Below, piece by piece: positions 17,101 to 26,173 of a stretch of DNA of 43,310 bases. Origin of the DNA: Maridesulfovibrio ferrireducens (GTDB taxonomy: Bacteria > Desulfobacterota > Desulfovibrionia > Desulfovibrionales > Desulfovibrionaceae); assembly GCF_900101105.1 (NCBI RefSeq), contig NZ_FNGA01000008.1, positions 1 to 43,310 of the forward strand, written 5' to 3'. The stretch's first letter is position 1; each line of letters begins with the position of its first letter. Made by a program: the position numbers and the translations under genes. Below the pieces are notes generated by a model, which saw only the letters and a program-made list of their open reading frames with translations, did not search any database and was not told where the DNA came from.

Positions 17101-18312
17101 TTGAGGATTATAGGAGCTTAATCCGTTTTTATAAGTGCCTATCCAGACTAGACCTTCACGGTCTTCGAGAACTGCGCTGATTTCTTTTCCGGGAAGTGTA
17201 TCTTTTTTCCACGGTTGATATCTTATTATACCGAAAGCCTGCATTTTAGGGGTCAGCTTACTTAGTCCGTCAGCGTAGGTGCCAACCCATAAAACTCCGG
17301 AACGGTCTTCAATAACATGAGTAACCTTGTTGTCGCTGAGGCTTTGCGGATCAAGCTGGTTATGCTTAAAAAATGTGAATTCCATTTTTTCAGGTTTAGC
17401 CGTAGCTGTCTCAGGATCTCTTTTGCCAAGTCCCTCAATAGTTCCGAGCCAGAGGTTTTCTGCTCTGTCTTGGAAAATATCGTTTATTTCTAATGACCTG
17501 AAGATAGTTTTGAATGAATTGTCAGCGGTATCAAGAATAGAGATGCCTTCTTTGGTTCCTATCCATAATTGATTTTCTTTGTTTTGGTAAAAGCAGAGCA
17601 CCGTGTCGCCGCAAAGGGTCTTTTCATCTTCGGGATCGTTGAAAAAATGTTTAAATTTATGTTCTTTTTCAAGAAAAAGGTTCAATCCCTTGGCAGTTCC
17701 TACCCAGAGACGGCCTTGCTTGTCCTCGTAAATAGAGCGAATTTCATCGTGACTGATGCTGAACGGGTCATTGGTATGCTTAAATTTTTTAAAAGTAAGG
17801 GATGTTCTGTCAAAAAGGTTAAGGCCGTTCTCTGTACCTATCCATAACTGCCCCTTAGAATCTTCATATATACTTGTGACGTTTTTTCCGGAAATGGAGT
17901 CGGGGTTATTTTTGTCCGGTGTAAAACTTGTAAAAGTATCTTTATTACGGTTGTACGCATTCAGTCCGCCGCTTTTTGTTCCTACCCAGAGAACTCCCGA
18001 GCTATCTTCGTACAGAGTTCTAACATTTCCGTCTGAAATTGAGCCCGGTAATTTAGATTTTGAATAAATTTTCATCTGCCGACCGTCGTAACGGTTTAGG
18101 CCGTCATATGTTCCAAACCACAAAAATCCTTTAGAATCTTGCAACATGCATAGAATAGAGGACTGAGATAGCCCTTGGTCCAGAGAAAGCCGTTCAAATC
18201 TAAGTTCTTCTTGAAAAGCTGAAGCCGGAAATGCTCCCCAAAGTAAGAAACAAAAGGAAAGCACTGCGACTATGCACTTGAAACTGTTTTTGGTATGTAA
18301 ATATGTATTCAT
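14173..18312 (-). CDS. Hybrid histidine kinase with double seven-blade periplasmic propeller (Reg_prop/Y_Y_Y)
   Basis: The 1379-residue protein begins with a signal peptide (about 1-32). Then come 14 repeats of the LWxGTxxGLN type (about residues 60-690), enough for two seven-bladed propellers. A Y_Y_Y beta-sandwich (about 715-790) and a TM helix (about 797-820) follow. The cytoplasmic part has a coiled coil, HisKA with His884 in MSHEIRTP, HATPase (DDTGVGID, GSGLGLSIS), a degenerate receiver-like segment (about 1110-1225), and a full receiver with Asp1303 in LMDMEMPVMDG. The architecture matches hybrid two-component systems best known from Bacteroidetes, but without the C-terminal AraC DNA-binding domain. 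The signal must therefore pass to a separate protein. The ligand is unknown; in related proteins the propellers bind polysaccharide fragments. It is coupled to the downstream membrane protein. Confidence 0.93.
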   Translation of the reverse strand: MNTYLHTKNSFKCIVAVLSFCFLLWGAFPASAFQEELRFERLSLDQGLSQSSILCMLQDSKGFLWFGTYDGLNRYDGRQMKIYSKSKLPGSISDGNVRTLYEDSSGVLWVGTKSGGLNAYNRNKDTFTSFTPDKNNPDSISGKNVTSIYEDSKGQLWIGTENGLNLFDRTSLTFKKFKHTNDPFSISHDEIRSIYEDKQGRLWVGTAKGLNLFLEKEHKFKHFFNDPEDEKTLCGDTVLCFYQNKENQLWIGTKEGISILDTADNSFKTIFRSLEINDIFQDRAENLWLGTIEGLGKRDPETATAKPEKMEFTFFKHNQLDPQSLSDNKVTHVIEDRSGVLWVGTYADGLSKLTPKMQAFGIIRYQPWKKDTLPGKEISAVLEDREGLVWIGTYKNGLSSYNPQTGDLKNFSSKSPEPWNLPGDKINCIFQDSKGLIWVGTRKKGVFVIDKNKGIQTRYRRDKKNKNSLSQNNIWWINEGSQGYIWIGTSKKGLNRLDRKTGNFKLYKHSDSDPNSLAHNRVRNIFEDSKNNFWICTNAGMDLMNRSDGTFIHHKSNPDNPNSISNNRVTPVAEAADGSLWIGTDAGLNRFDPATGLFTRYTQKNGFANDGIQGLCLDSDGDIWVSTFKGISHLNPKNGKILNFGISDGLQGIEFWINSYNKGQSGKIYFGGLNGMNMFYPKDIKINPTPPPVVITALNILNSPAELATNITETKEITLSWKDAMFSFSFAALDYQNPHLNKYKYKLEGFNDNWLNAAEGSATFTNFNHGSYVFKVKASNSDGIWNETGTSIKINITPPFWRTWWFIASVLALVLLMIFVVIHFRVKSIEKQRKKLAALVDERTADLNTEIKEHMKTEEELENAIIKAEEANKAKSAFLASMSHEIRTPLNSIIGIADLLKGTELDEEQGEYVNIFESSGEILLSIINDILDFSKLEADHVKLEAIPIDLLQEVESILYLQAAAASSRDIELISIYKPDVPEFVIGDPTRLRQIILNILSNAVKFTSCGEVSITVSRAANTHQPDNLTITIDDTGVGIDPAQLEAIFAPFSQADSSTTRKFGGSGLGLSISKKLTELMGGSISATSVPGEGSSFEITIPLPRDRESQSFLKPDLSGINIIVAAHNYKTLNSICEMLNYFKATTTPCTNTDSLKALLLSPQGHKSNLLILDLNLENGVHMLESLRDAEKTIPPVILLQRGASFDRRLIDNKLIYAGTTKPIIRRQFLRGILDVLDIGSNEDHLSADNKVILPQMKILLTEDNIPNRELIRHFLKSSHATLVMASNGEEGLKLALNDKFDIILMDMEMPVMDGYQFLNQFRMVEKNTHGKRTGVIALTAHASADYRKKCLDAGADEFLSKPIKQAVLTQKIFNLYNRMKKE

Positions 18313-18453
18313 TATACTGAGTTGTTAAGGTAATTTTTTTTAAAACAGAGCATAAAAATGAAAATACTTCAATCATATAACTGCAACGCGCTTATAATAA
18401 AGCATGCTGTATTGGTTTTATCTGATTTATATATTGTGGTCGAAGGTTTGTTT

Positions 18454-19653
18454 TTATGTAGATAATGTAGGATTGATCCGCTCTAAAGCCCAATCTACCT
18501 GTTCGGGAGTTATTACCAGTGGGGGAGCGAACCTGATTATATTGTTATGAGTTTCTTTACATAGCAGTCCTTGCTCTTTTAGTTTTTCACAGTAACTTCT
18601 GGCCCCTCCTGCATCTGATTTAAACTCAACAGCCAGAAGTAAGCCTCGTCCTCTGATTTCTTTGATTTTAGGATTTTTGATTTCTTTAAGTCCTGCTAAA
18701 AATTTTGCACCTACATCCCGTGCGTTATCAATGAGATTCTCTTCAGTCAGGACTTTGAGGGCAGCTCTTGCCACTGCGCATGCAAGCGGATTTCCACCAA
18801 AGGTCGAGCCGTGTTCGCCGGGCTTTAGAACCCCCAGAACTTCTGAATTGGAAAGCACTGCTGAGACTGGATAAAAACCTCCCGAGAGAGCTTTGCCTAT
18901 CAGTGTTAGATCAGCCTCGATTTCTTCGTGTTCCTCGGCAAGCAATTTTCCCGTACGTCCCAGCCCTGTTTGGATTTCATCAAGAATCAAACTCACATTG
19001 TTTGCCGTGCATATCTCACGTACTTTTTTGAAATATCCATCCGGTGGAATGATAACTCCTGCTTCGCCTTGTATCGGTTCAACAAGAAAACCCACAGTGT
19101 CGGGTGTAATTGCATTTTCAAGTGCTTTAAAATCGCCGAACGGAATAACTTTGAAACCGGGAGTGAATGGTCCGAATCCTTTGCGTGATGTCGGATCTGT
19201 TGAAAATCCGACAATGGTGATAGTCCTTCCGTGAAAATTGTCGGCACAGACTATTATTTCTGCACGGTCTTCAGGGACTCCTTTAACAAGATAGCCCCAT
19301 TTTCTGACAGCTTTGATGGCTGTTTCAACAGCTTCAGCTCCGCTGTTCATCGGTAAAACTTTGTGTGATCCGGTTAAAGCACATAGTTCTTCATAAAAAG
19401 GGCCCAGTTGGTCGTTTCTGAAAGCTCTTGAGGTGAGAGTAAGTTTTTCAACTTGCTCCAGCATGGCTTTTTTTATTTTGGGATGGCAGTGTCCTTGATT
19501 AACAGCTGAATAAGCAGAGAGACAGTCCATATATTTTTTGCCGTCGACATCCCAAACCCAGACTCCTTCGCCTCGTTCAAGAACTACATCAAGAGGTTTG
19601 TAATTTTTGGCTCCGAACCTATCTTCCAGTTCTATGTATTCAGACGACTTCAT
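18454..19653 (-). CDS. rocD: Ornithine aminotransferase
   Basis: This 399-residue class-III PLP aminotransferase is of normal RocD length. Recognisable are the start region [40 protein letters not shown], the [15 protein letters not shown] segment, [26 protein letters not shown], and the PLP lysine Lys254 in [30 protein letters not shown] follows. These match ornithine-oxo-acid transaminase (ornithine + 2-oxoglutarate to glutamate-5-semialdehyde + glutamate) better than acetylornithine or GABA transaminases. It is cytoplasmic, with start supported by AGAGGAGACC. It is monocistronic, and no proline or arginine genes are adjacent. Confidence 0.92.
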   Translation of the reverse strand: MKSSEYIELEDRFGAKNYKPLDVVLERGEGVWVWDVDGKKYMDCLSAYSAVNQGHCHPKIKKAMLEQVEKLTLTSRAFRNDQLGPFYEELCALTGSHKVLPMNSGAEAVETAIKAVRKWGYLVKGVPEDRAEIIVCADNFHGRTITIVGFSTDPTSRKGFGPFTPGFKVIPFGDFKALENAITPDTVGFLVEPIQGEAGVIIPPDGYFKKVREICTANNVSLILDEIQTGLGRTGKLLAEEHEEIEADLTLIGKALSGGFYPVSAVLSNSEVLGVLKPGEHGSTFGGNPLACAVARAALKVLTEENLIDNARDVGAKFLAGLKEIKNPKIKEIRGRGLLLAVEFKSDAGGARSYCEKLKEQGLLCKETHNNIIRFAPPLVITPEQVDWALERINPTLST

Positions 19654-19862
19654 TTGGTCTCCTCTTTTTATAAATATTATTTAAAATAGTATAAATAGGG
19701 TGTTTTGACCAGTTGATAGATGTTTTTTTGATTGTTTTTGGAAAGTGTATATTTTGCCCAGGGTGAGTCTGGATATATAAATAACTGGCATGAGATTATT
19801 TTATGTGCTTAATATAATAGAGTAGGTGTTTATGCTAAGGAGAGTCACAGGGAGGTTTTGCA

Positions 19863-21044
19863 ATGCACAGGGTCTTATTTGTCGACGACGATGTGGCCAG
19901 CCATCTTTTATTTAAGCAATTTCTTAAGAAATTGCCGGAAGTTGTGTGTGTTAGCAATGGTGAAGAAGGGCTACAGCTTTTGAAGGAGCGTGACGACTTC
20001 AAAGTTATAATTTCTGATTATGATATGCCTTTGATGAATGGTATTGAGTTTTTATCAAAAGCCAAAGAGGTGCGGCCTCAGGTTGTTCGTATTCTGCTCA
20101 GTGGACGGGCCGACCTGCAGGTTGCAGTCGAAGCTGTAAACGAATGTGATGTCTTTCGCTTATTGACTAAGCCATGTTCTGCTAAGGTTTTAAAAATTGC
20201 ATTGCGTGATGCTTTTGAACATCACCGGGTTATTACTTCGGAAAAAGAATTGATGAATAAAACAGTCCGAAGTGTAATCCATCTTATAAGTGACGTTACT
20301 TCTCTTCTGAAGCCGGAAAGGTATACACGCACAGCTCGGATTTTACCTTTAGTAAAAGCACTTTGCCGTAAATTCAGTGAAGCAGATAGATGGAGTACTG
20401 AAGTCGCCGCAGTGTTGTCGGTTGTCGGTTTTATTTTTCTGCCGGATTCACTCATGGCTAAAGTTGAAGACGGAGCGGTCCTTTCCGGGAGTGATTACAA
20501 AACATATTTGCAGCATACTCGTTATTCCTCAAAATTAATTTCCGGTATTCCCCGTTTTGAGAATGTTGCAACAATATTGTCCTTGCAGGAAGCTAATTGT
20601 GTGCAGGATCAAAGGGATGGAGGTTTTTCCGGTGATGAAGTTCCCTTAGGATCCAGAATTCTTAAAGTTGTATCTGATTATGATCGCTTGAGTTTAGGAG
20701 GACGACCGAAAGGAGAAGTTCTTTCAATGCTTAAAAGAAGAGCAGACCGTTACGATCAGAATGTGCTTAACGGTTTGATTGATATCCTCGGAGATGATGC
20801 GACTTATTATCTTCGGGAAGTTTATCCGCTTGGACTTGAGAGAGGAATGATCCTTGCCCAAGATGTGTTCGGAGATATTAAGGGGCAGCGTGTAAAATTT
20901 TTGGCAAAGGGGCAGAAGTTGAGTGATGCTATGATCGATTATATTTATAAAAATTCTGAAAGTATCATGGACATCACTCAAAAAATTGTAATTCGTGAGA
21001 ATCTTGTCATCGAAACAGCCGTTGATGGCGGGGATTTGATGTGA
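19863..21044 (+). CDS. Response regulator with degenerate HD-GYP output domain
   Basis: The 393-residue protein has an N-terminal receiver (1-125) with phospho-acceptor Asp52 in IISDYDMPLMNG and Lys in LTKPCS, as in RpfG-type regulators. The output region (about 145-340) keeps the HD-GYP helical layout but has lost the catalytic residues. The HD position reads VVGFIFLP, the HHE position reads SLQEAN, and the GYP loop reads DGGFSGDE. Only a VSDYD echo of the last motif remains. It is therefore predicted to be catalytically dead and to act by binding partners or c-di-GMP. The start is firm (GGGAGGTTTTGCA before ATG). Its stop overlaps the next HD-GYP gene by four bases. Confidence 0.88.
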   Translation: MHRVLFVDDDVASHLLFKQFLKKLPEVVCVSNGEEGLQLLKERDDFKVIISDYDMPLMNGIEFLSKAKEVRPQVVRILLSGRADLQVAVEAVNECDVFRLLTKPCSAKVLKIALRDAFEHHRVITSEKELMNKTVRSVIHLISDVTSLLKPERYTRTARILPLVKALCRKFSEADRWSTEVAAVLSVVGFIFLPDSLMAKVEDGAVLSGSDYKTYLQHTRYSSKLISGIPRFENVATILSLQEANCVQDQRDGGFSGDEVPLGSRILKVVSDYDRLSLGGRPKGEVLSMLKRRADRYDQNVLNGLIDILGDDATYYLREVYPLGLERGMILAQDVFGDIKGQRVKFLAKGQKLSDAMIDYIYKNSESIMDITQKIVIRENLVIETAVDGGDLM

Positions 21045-22333
21045 GTGGTTCAAAAGGCTCCGAATATCTGATTGAAATAGATAGATTAAGGCCTGGAGTT
21101 TTTATAAGACTTCAAGGGGTTCCATGGTATAGGCATCCTTTTTTGACAAGCAGTTTCAGGATTAAGGATTTTGATCAGATAGAGACACTTAGAGCCTTGA
21201 ACGTTAAAAAAGTAATATGTGTTCCTGATGAAAGTTTAACGACTCCACTTGATGTATCCCGCAAGAGTAAGGTGGCACCTCATTCTGTGCTTCCCGGCGA
21301 AAACCCTGTTCCGGATGGTTACTACGATGAAAAAAATAAGCGGATTAAAGTTCTTCGTGAGAAGAAAGCTTCTGTGGCTAGGGCTGTAAAAAAATATTCA
21401 TTGTCTCTTTCTCAAATTGAGACTCTGATGCTTTCCATAAGTAGAGGGAATGATCAATTTATTGAGGATGCTATTCAGTTCTCAAGTGATCTTTCCAGCT
21501 ATTTTTTGGAAGATTGTGAATCTATAATGCATGTGCTGAATATTCAAGATGATCAGAATGACAGTCTTTATTACCATTCTTTAAACGTGACCGTGCTTTC
21601 TTTAATCCTTGGGAGATCTATAGGGCTTGCAGAAACAGAAATGCGTGATTTGGCTATGGGGGCGATGTTTCACGATATAGGTAAATCAAAAATAGAAAAG
21701 AAGATTTTGCGTAAGAAGGGGAAGCTGACGAATGTGGAGCGATCTGTAATTCAGAAACATCCGTTCTATGGGGTACAAATTTTATCCAAGAATGAAAACT
21801 TTCCCAAAGAAGCGATGAAGATTGTGTATCAACATCACGAAAGGTGTGACGGAAAGGGGTATCCCAAAAAAATGCAGTTTAATGAACTTTCTAAACTGAC
21901 AAAGATTTTATCTGTGGCCAATTTTTACGATGGACTCATAAACAAGCATGATTCATCCAAATCGCTTACTCCTTATCAAGCCCTTTCTTATATGTATACC
22001 AAGTATTCAGGAATGCTGGATAAAGAAAGTCTTTCTGTTTTTATAAGGTGTATGGGAATTTACCCTCCCGGGACTATTGTGCTTTTAAATAATGATCAGA
22101 TAGGGATGGTTGTTTCAGTAAATCTGGCTAAACCTTTGTCACCAAGTATTGTTCTTTATGATCCGCAAATACCTAAAAAAGAAGCTTTGATTCTTGATCT
22201 CGAACATGAAAGCGATTTTACTATTACGGATTCTGTTTCACCGGCAAAGTTGTCGAATGATGTTTATGAATATCTGTCTCCGCGAAGCCGTATTACATAT
22301 TTTGTTGATCCTGATTCGGTTTCGGAGGTTTAG
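21041..22333 (+). CDS. HD-GYP domain cyclic-di-GMP phosphodiesterase with N-terminal DUF3391
   Basis: The 430-residue protein uses a GTG start overlapping the upstream stop (GTGA). Residues about 8-100 match the DUF3391 N-terminal region often fused to HD-GYP, with a LRPGVFIRL start and VKKVICVPDE. Residues about 175-350 are an HD-GYP domain with intact motifs: YHSLNVTVLSL, MFHDIGKSKI, QKHPFYGVQIL, YQHHERCDGKGYP, and SVANFYDGL. It probably hydrolyses c-di-GMP in the cytoplasm. Coupling to a dead HD-GYP response regulator suggests that the first protein controls the second by heterodimer formation. A minus-strand terminator lies after the stop. Confidence 0.92.
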   Translation: MSGSKGSEYLIEIDRLRPGVFIRLQGVPWYRHPFLTSSFRIKDFDQIETLRALNVKKVICVPDESLTTPLDVSRKSKVAPHSVLPGENPVPDGYYDEKNKRIKVLREKKASVARAVKKYSLSLSQIETLMLSISRGNDQFIEDAIQFSSDLSSYFLEDCESIMHVLNIQDDQNDSLYYHSLNVTVLSLILGRSIGLAETEMRDLAMGAMFHDIGKSKIEKKILRKKGKLTNVERSVIQKHPFYGVQILSKNENFPKEAMKIVYQHHERCDGKGYPKKMQFNELSKLTKILSVANFYDGLINKHDSSKSLTPYQALSYMYTKYSGMLDKESLSVFIRCMGIYPPGTIVLLNNDQIGMVVSVNLAKPLSPSIVLYDPQIPKKEALILDLEHESDFTITDSVSPAKLSNDVYEYLSPRSRITYFVDPDSVSEV

Positions 22334-22351
22334 TTCGTTTTCTTTTAGATA

Positions 22352-22396
22352 CTTAATAAAAAGCGGCTCTTTTCACGATAATCATGAAAAGAGCCG
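22352..22396 (-). terminator. Rho-independent terminator (minus strand) after the LOG-family gene
   Basis: A 12-bp perfect stem CGGCTCTTTTCA/TGAAAAGAGCCG (22364-22375 and 22384-22395) has a short loop. On the minus strand it is followed by CTTTTTATT, a T-rich tail. It ends the DUF554-phosphatase-LOG transcript. On the plus strand there is no T-run, although the stem may still slow transcription. Confidence 0.82.
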
Positions 22397-22423
22397 GCAA
22401 TCTAAATGTAAGTGTTTTGAGTT

Positions 22424-23023
22424 TTATTGTTGTTTTCTAATTTCCACTTTTGCTTTTTCCACCCATTTGGAGACGACAGGCGGTTCATATCCGGCAAACG
22501 AGTCAATTATTCCGGCGGGAGAGCTTGCCGTTAAAAGCATGTCTTTGTGTACGCCTTTTAAGAATCCTTCTTCCACAACGCTTCCCAGAAAGTCGAGAAG
22601 CTTGTCGTAATATCCGTCAATATTAAGCAGCCCGCAGGGTTTATTGTGAAATCCAAGCTGCGCCCATGTAAAGATCTCAAATATTTCATCCATAGTGCCG
22701 ATGCCGCCCGGCATAGCTATAAATCCGTCAGAAAGTTCCGCCATCAGAGCTTTGCGTTCGTGCATGGACTCTGTGACGTGCAGTTCAGTTAAGTTAGGGT
22801 GAGAAACATTTTTTTTTACGAGGCTGTCGGGAATAACACCGATGACTTTTCCTCCGGCTTCGAGTGCGCTTTCAGCAAGAATTCCCATCAAGCCCATATC
22901 TGAACCGCCGTAAATTGTAGTTATCTTACGTTTAGCCAGTTCCCGGCCCATATTACGAGCCGCTTCAGCATATTTTTCATCGTTTCCTGGATTTGCTCCG
23001 AGGAAAATACATAAACTTTTCAT
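22424..23023 (-). CDS. LOG-family protein (TIGR00730 Rossmann fold; cytokinin riboside monophosphate phosphoribohydrolase-like)
   Basis: I set the start at ATG 23023 because it follows a CGGAGAC site and gives the family's usual beginning (MKSLCIFLGANPGNDEKY). The longer frame to 23098 adds an unlikely 25-residue extension overlapping the upstream gene. The 199-residue protein shows LOG signatures: TIYGGSDMGLMGILAESAL, HERKALMAELSDGFIAMPG, and GIGTMDEIFEIFTW, which contains the PGGxGTxxE phosphate/ribose site. Family members hydrolyse nucleoside 5'-monophosphates to base and ribose 5-phosphate. The role in non-plant-associated bacteria is unclear. It is the last gene of the minus-strand operon. 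Confidence 0.9.
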   Translation of the reverse strand: MKSLCIFLGANPGNDEKYAEAARNMGRELAKRKITTIYGGSDMGLMGILAESALEAGGKVIGVIPDSLVKKNVSHPNLTELHVTESMHERKALMAELSDGFIAMPGGIGTMDEIFEIFTWAQLGFHNKPCGLLNIDGYYDKLLDFLGSVVEEGFLKGVHKDMLLTASSPAGIIDSFAGYEPPVVSKWVEKAKVEIRKQQ

Positions 23024-23063
23024 GATTATCAGTCTCCGAAATGTAGTTGTTGTCGCTATAATG

Positions 23064-23912
23064 CTATGTTTTGTTTTGGTAGAACGTATTGTAGGCAAGA
23101 GTCAGCAGTACTGCGAATCCGGCTGAAATTACTCCCAAAGCGGCATTATAGAAAGGAGGCGCGGCAAGAGCAAGTCTTATAAGTAGAGTTACCAGAGCAA
23201 AGCCTGAGTTTCTAAAAACGGCATGGAATGACGGGAGAAATCTCTGCGATATAAGAACCAGCAGGATGTCACTGAAAATAAGAATAGTATAAAAGATGCT
23301 GAAAAAGTCGAAGTAATGTTTACCCATCAGCGGGCATAGTAGATTATAGATTCCCAATACCGTAAAAATTGCCAGCAACAGAAGGGCTACCAGTTTTTTT
23401 GAGGCAACATATCTGAATTTGAAAGTCGGTTTGAGTGATGGTCCCGGGCGTTGAATTTTATAGTAGATACCAAGGAGAACGAAAACGGCAAAGGCTCCTG
23501 TTCCGTCCGACAGTATTTTATATATGGAGGTCATATCTCCGGTGAAAGTGATCGGTTCCGGGAAGTTTACCAGTTCTTTAAAGGAGTTTCGCATCAAGAT
23601 AAGACATAGAATTTCAAATTGTTTTCCTACTGATTTTGAAAAAGAGCAGGGCAGAACAAAGATCAGGCTTATAACTTCAAGGAAAAGGACAAGTGTGAAA
23701 GCAATTCCTATAGCGTGGTAATGGTTGTCAGGAGTTTTTAACGCTATAAAGTCTGGAAGCCACCCTCTGTTGCCCAGTTCTATTCCGATTAAGGCCGCGA
23801 TAAAACAGGCTACAAGAACACCGGCTACTGCGCGCTGTGTTCTTTCCCGTTCCCAGAAAGCGTGAAGGGGGTCGAAGGCGTAAGTAGCCAATTCATAAAT
23901 TGAGTATTTCAT
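23064..23912 (-). CDS. Polytopic membrane protein of unknown function
   Basis: The 282-residue protein has about seven hydrophobic helices (starts near residues 28, 68, 88, 135, 180, 210 and 240). There is a conserved-looking N-terminal amphipathic stretch (MKYSIYELATYAFDPLHAFWERE) before the first helix. I recognise no family motif. Its ATG overlaps the stop of the PP2C-type phosphatase gene (ATGA), so it is translationally coupled to it and could be part of the same envelope signalling unit. The LOG-family gene follows after 40 bases. Confidence 0.8.
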   Translation of the reverse strand: MKYSIYELATYAFDPLHAFWERERTQRAVAGVLVACFIAALIGIELGNRGWLPDFIALKTPDNHYHAIGIAFTLVLFLEVISLIFVLPCSFSKSVGKQFEILCLILMRNSFKELVNFPEPITFTGDMTSIYKILSDGTGAFAVFVLLGIYYKIQRPGPSLKPTFKFRYVASKKLVALLLLAIFTVLGIYNLLCPLMGKHYFDFFSIFYTILIFSDILLVLISQRFLPSFHAVFRNSGFALVTLLIRLALAAPPFYNAALGVISAGFAVLLTLAYNTFYQNKT

Positions 23913-26104
23913 AAGAATTTAATTATGATGACTGTGCAGTCATCTTCAAGCGGAAGACCTCTCCTGTGGTCTGAAACTTGTTTGTGGATCTCTTCTACTA
24001 TTTCCTGTGCAGGCTTATCACAACAGTCGCGTATAATTTCGCGAAGTTGTAACTTACCGAATTGTTCACCTTTCGGACTGTGTGCTTCCCATATTCCATC
24101 TGTGTAGAGAGTAAGAATTTGTCCTGCTTTCAATTGGGTAAAATTTTCTTTGTAGAGATAATATTCATCTACTCCGATAGCCAGCCCGGTTTTTATCAGT
24201 TCATCAAAATTATCCGTTTCGGGATCATAGATCAGAGCCGGGTCGTGCCCGGCCCGAATCCAGTTAATTGTTTTCTTTTTAGTGTCGCAGATTGCAGTGA
24301 ACAATGTCATAAAATGACCGGTCTGTGCGCAGTCTTCTGTTATAAGTGTGTTAACTTTGCTTATAACTTCAACAAGAGGACGCCCCTGTCCGGTCAGAGC
24401 GCGTATGTACGCCCTTGCGCTGGTCATAAGCAACGCTGCGCTGACTCCATGTCCGGAAACATCTCCAATTGCTGTGGCGAAAATTTCATTTCCGCATGTG
24501 GCGCAGTCTATGAAATCAAAATAATCACCACCTGTTTTCTCGGAGAAAACACACTTGGCTCCGATTTCCGCCCCTGAAAATTTGGGTGTGGATTTAGGAA
24601 GCAAATTTTGCTGAGCCTCATCTGCCAGCGATAAGGCCTGAAGTATAGACGAATGTTCTCTAAGTTGCGGAACCATGAGATTGAAGTTTTCAGCCAGTTC
24701 TCCTAATTCATCTTTTGAATGTAAGTCGGCTCTTGCTCCCCAGTCGCCTTGTCCGACTTTTATTACCGCTTCTGATATCCGGCGGATAGGCGAGGATAAG
24801 TTCTGCGATACAAAATAAGCTACAAATCCAAGGACCGCGATTATGGATAAAGCTATAAGGGTTGTATCTTTGATTTGCCGGGAGATGCTTTCACTTACGT
24901 ATTGTTCCGCTTCGTCAGCTTCAGCTGTAAAATCTGTTACCGGAATTATGACCAGCAGGGCCAAAGATTTATTGATAGGGCTGTAAGTCCAGAGTGACGG
25001 AATTCCATTGTCTTTTATTTGAAGAACGCCGGATTGCTGTATTGTAATATCTTTTACAAGGGTTGCAAATTCCGGATTGCTTTCATAAATCCATTCCGGT
25101 TCGGGCGGGATCTGCCAGAGGTGTCCGCGTGCCTGTATCGATGTCTTTTCGTTAGAAGACCCCTCGTTGCGTCCGACAATCAGGAGTTTGTCTTTATTTT
25201 CCTGATTTTTATGATCTGATAAGACCATCATTATTTTAACGTTCTTTTTGGTGCTCATGAGCAGAGCACTGCTGATAGCTGTTCCTACCGGGACAACTAA
25301 AGAAGCTGCTCCTATGAATTCATCTTTGTCGTTAAACAGAGGACTGGAAAGGCGGTAACAAAGGGATTTTGTTGCCGGATCGGGAGCAGGGTCTGTCCAG
25401 AGAGTATGAAGTGTTTGTTTAACTTCTTTGTACCAATGACTGATTCGAGGGTCGTATTTCGGAGGGATAGATTTGTGTGCAGGGAACGTTGCCTGTAATC
25501 CACTTTCAAGGGCGACTTCCTGCCATAATGCTAATTCGTTGAGAGTTTGGCTGCATGCTTGAAAGGTGTGGAGCAAAGGGGTTAGTTTATTTATTGATGG
25601 CATTGCTTCGTTAGTTGATAGCCCTTGTGGCAGCCAAAAAGAAATATGTTCCGTTGAGATTGGGAGATCTATGAGATCTCCTTTTTTATGTGAAATCGTC
25701 TGATTCCCCTGTTGAAGGCGCATGCCGCGGCCCATCATAGCTGATTTTTTATAATCCGGGTGAACATAAAGTTTCGGTATATTCTGCGCACCTTCTGGAG
25801 TCGTTATAAAGGGCACACTGTGCGGGGTAGACAGTACGTTTTTTGTTAACAGGTTTTCAGCTTCATTTTGCAGAGTCTTGATAGTTGTTCTATACAATCG
25901 ATCTTCAAGATTGAGTCTGGCGGCGGTCCCTTCAGCCATTTGGGCAAGGTTGTCTGTTGCGCGTTCAAGCAGAGTAACCCTTGTTTGAGTCTGAAGATCG
26001 GAACCGAGGTCTGTCAGGGTGTTTAATCCGTGCGCTCTGATTATGATCAGCGGCAACAGAGAAAACATGAGCAGTATGAGGAGTATTTTCCAGCGAATTT
26101 TCAT
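23909..26104 (-). CDS. Membrane sensor with HAMP and SpoIIE/RsbU-type PP2C phosphatase domain
   Basis: About 731 residues from ATG 26104; a TTG at 26131 would add nine residues and has no ribosome-binding site. In order there are a TM helix (about 5-23), a large periplasmic sensor region (about 30-410, probable Cache-like), and a second TM (about 415-437). Then come HAMP (SPIRRISEAVIKVGQGDWGA) and a PP2C/SpoIIE domain. Metal-binding motifs are GGDYFDF, IGDVSGHGVSAALLM, LYTDGIWEA and the final EDDCTVIII. Such proteins dephosphorylate anti-sigma-factor antagonists in partner-switching pathways. No antagonist or kinase gene is adjacent. It lies between DUF554 and a coupled membrane protein. Confidence 0.9.
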   Translation of the reverse strand: MKIRWKILLILLMFSLLPLIIIRAHGLNTLTDLGSDLQTQTRVTLLERATDNLAQMAEGTAARLNLEDRLYRTTIKTLQNEAENLLTKNVLSTPHSVPFITTPEGAQNIPKLYVHPDYKKSAMMGRGMRLQQGNQTISHKKGDLIDLPISTEHISFWLPQGLSTNEAMPSINKLTPLLHTFQACSQTLNELALWQEVALESGLQATFPAHKSIPPKYDPRISHWYKEVKQTLHTLWTDPAPDPATKSLCYRLSSPLFNDKDEFIGAASLVVPVGTAISSALLMSTKKNVKIMMVLSDHKNQENKDKLLIVGRNEGSSNEKTSIQARGHLWQIPPEPEWIYESNPEFATLVKDITIQQSGVLQIKDNGIPSLWTYSPINKSLALLVIIPVTDFTAEADEAEQYVSESISRQIKDTTLIALSIIAVLGFVAYFVSQNLSSPIRRISEAVIKVGQGDWGARADLHSKDELGELAENFNLMVPQLREHSSILQALSLADEAQQNLLPKSTPKFSGAEIGAKCVFSEKTGGDYFDFIDCATCGNEIFATAIGDVSGHGVSAALLMTSARAYIRALTGQGRPLVEVISKVNTLITEDCAQTGHFMTLFTAICDTKKKTINWIRAGHDPALIYDPETDNFDELIKTGLAIGVDEYYLYKENFTQLKAGQILTLYTDGIWEAHSPKGEQFGKLQLREIIRDCCDKPAQEIVEEIHKQVSDHRRGLPLEDDCTVIIIKFL

Positions 26105-26173
26105 ACTATGATTAAAACCTAACTGTTCCAATTATTCAATCATGAAAAGCAAAAAATAATTAGAGATAAATAA

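Noticed and set aside
23024-23098. Longer N-terminus for the LOG-family protein
   Set aside because: The extension overlaps the upstream membrane protein gene, lacks similarity to the family start, and the internal ATG at 23023 has a good GGAGAC ribosome-binding site.
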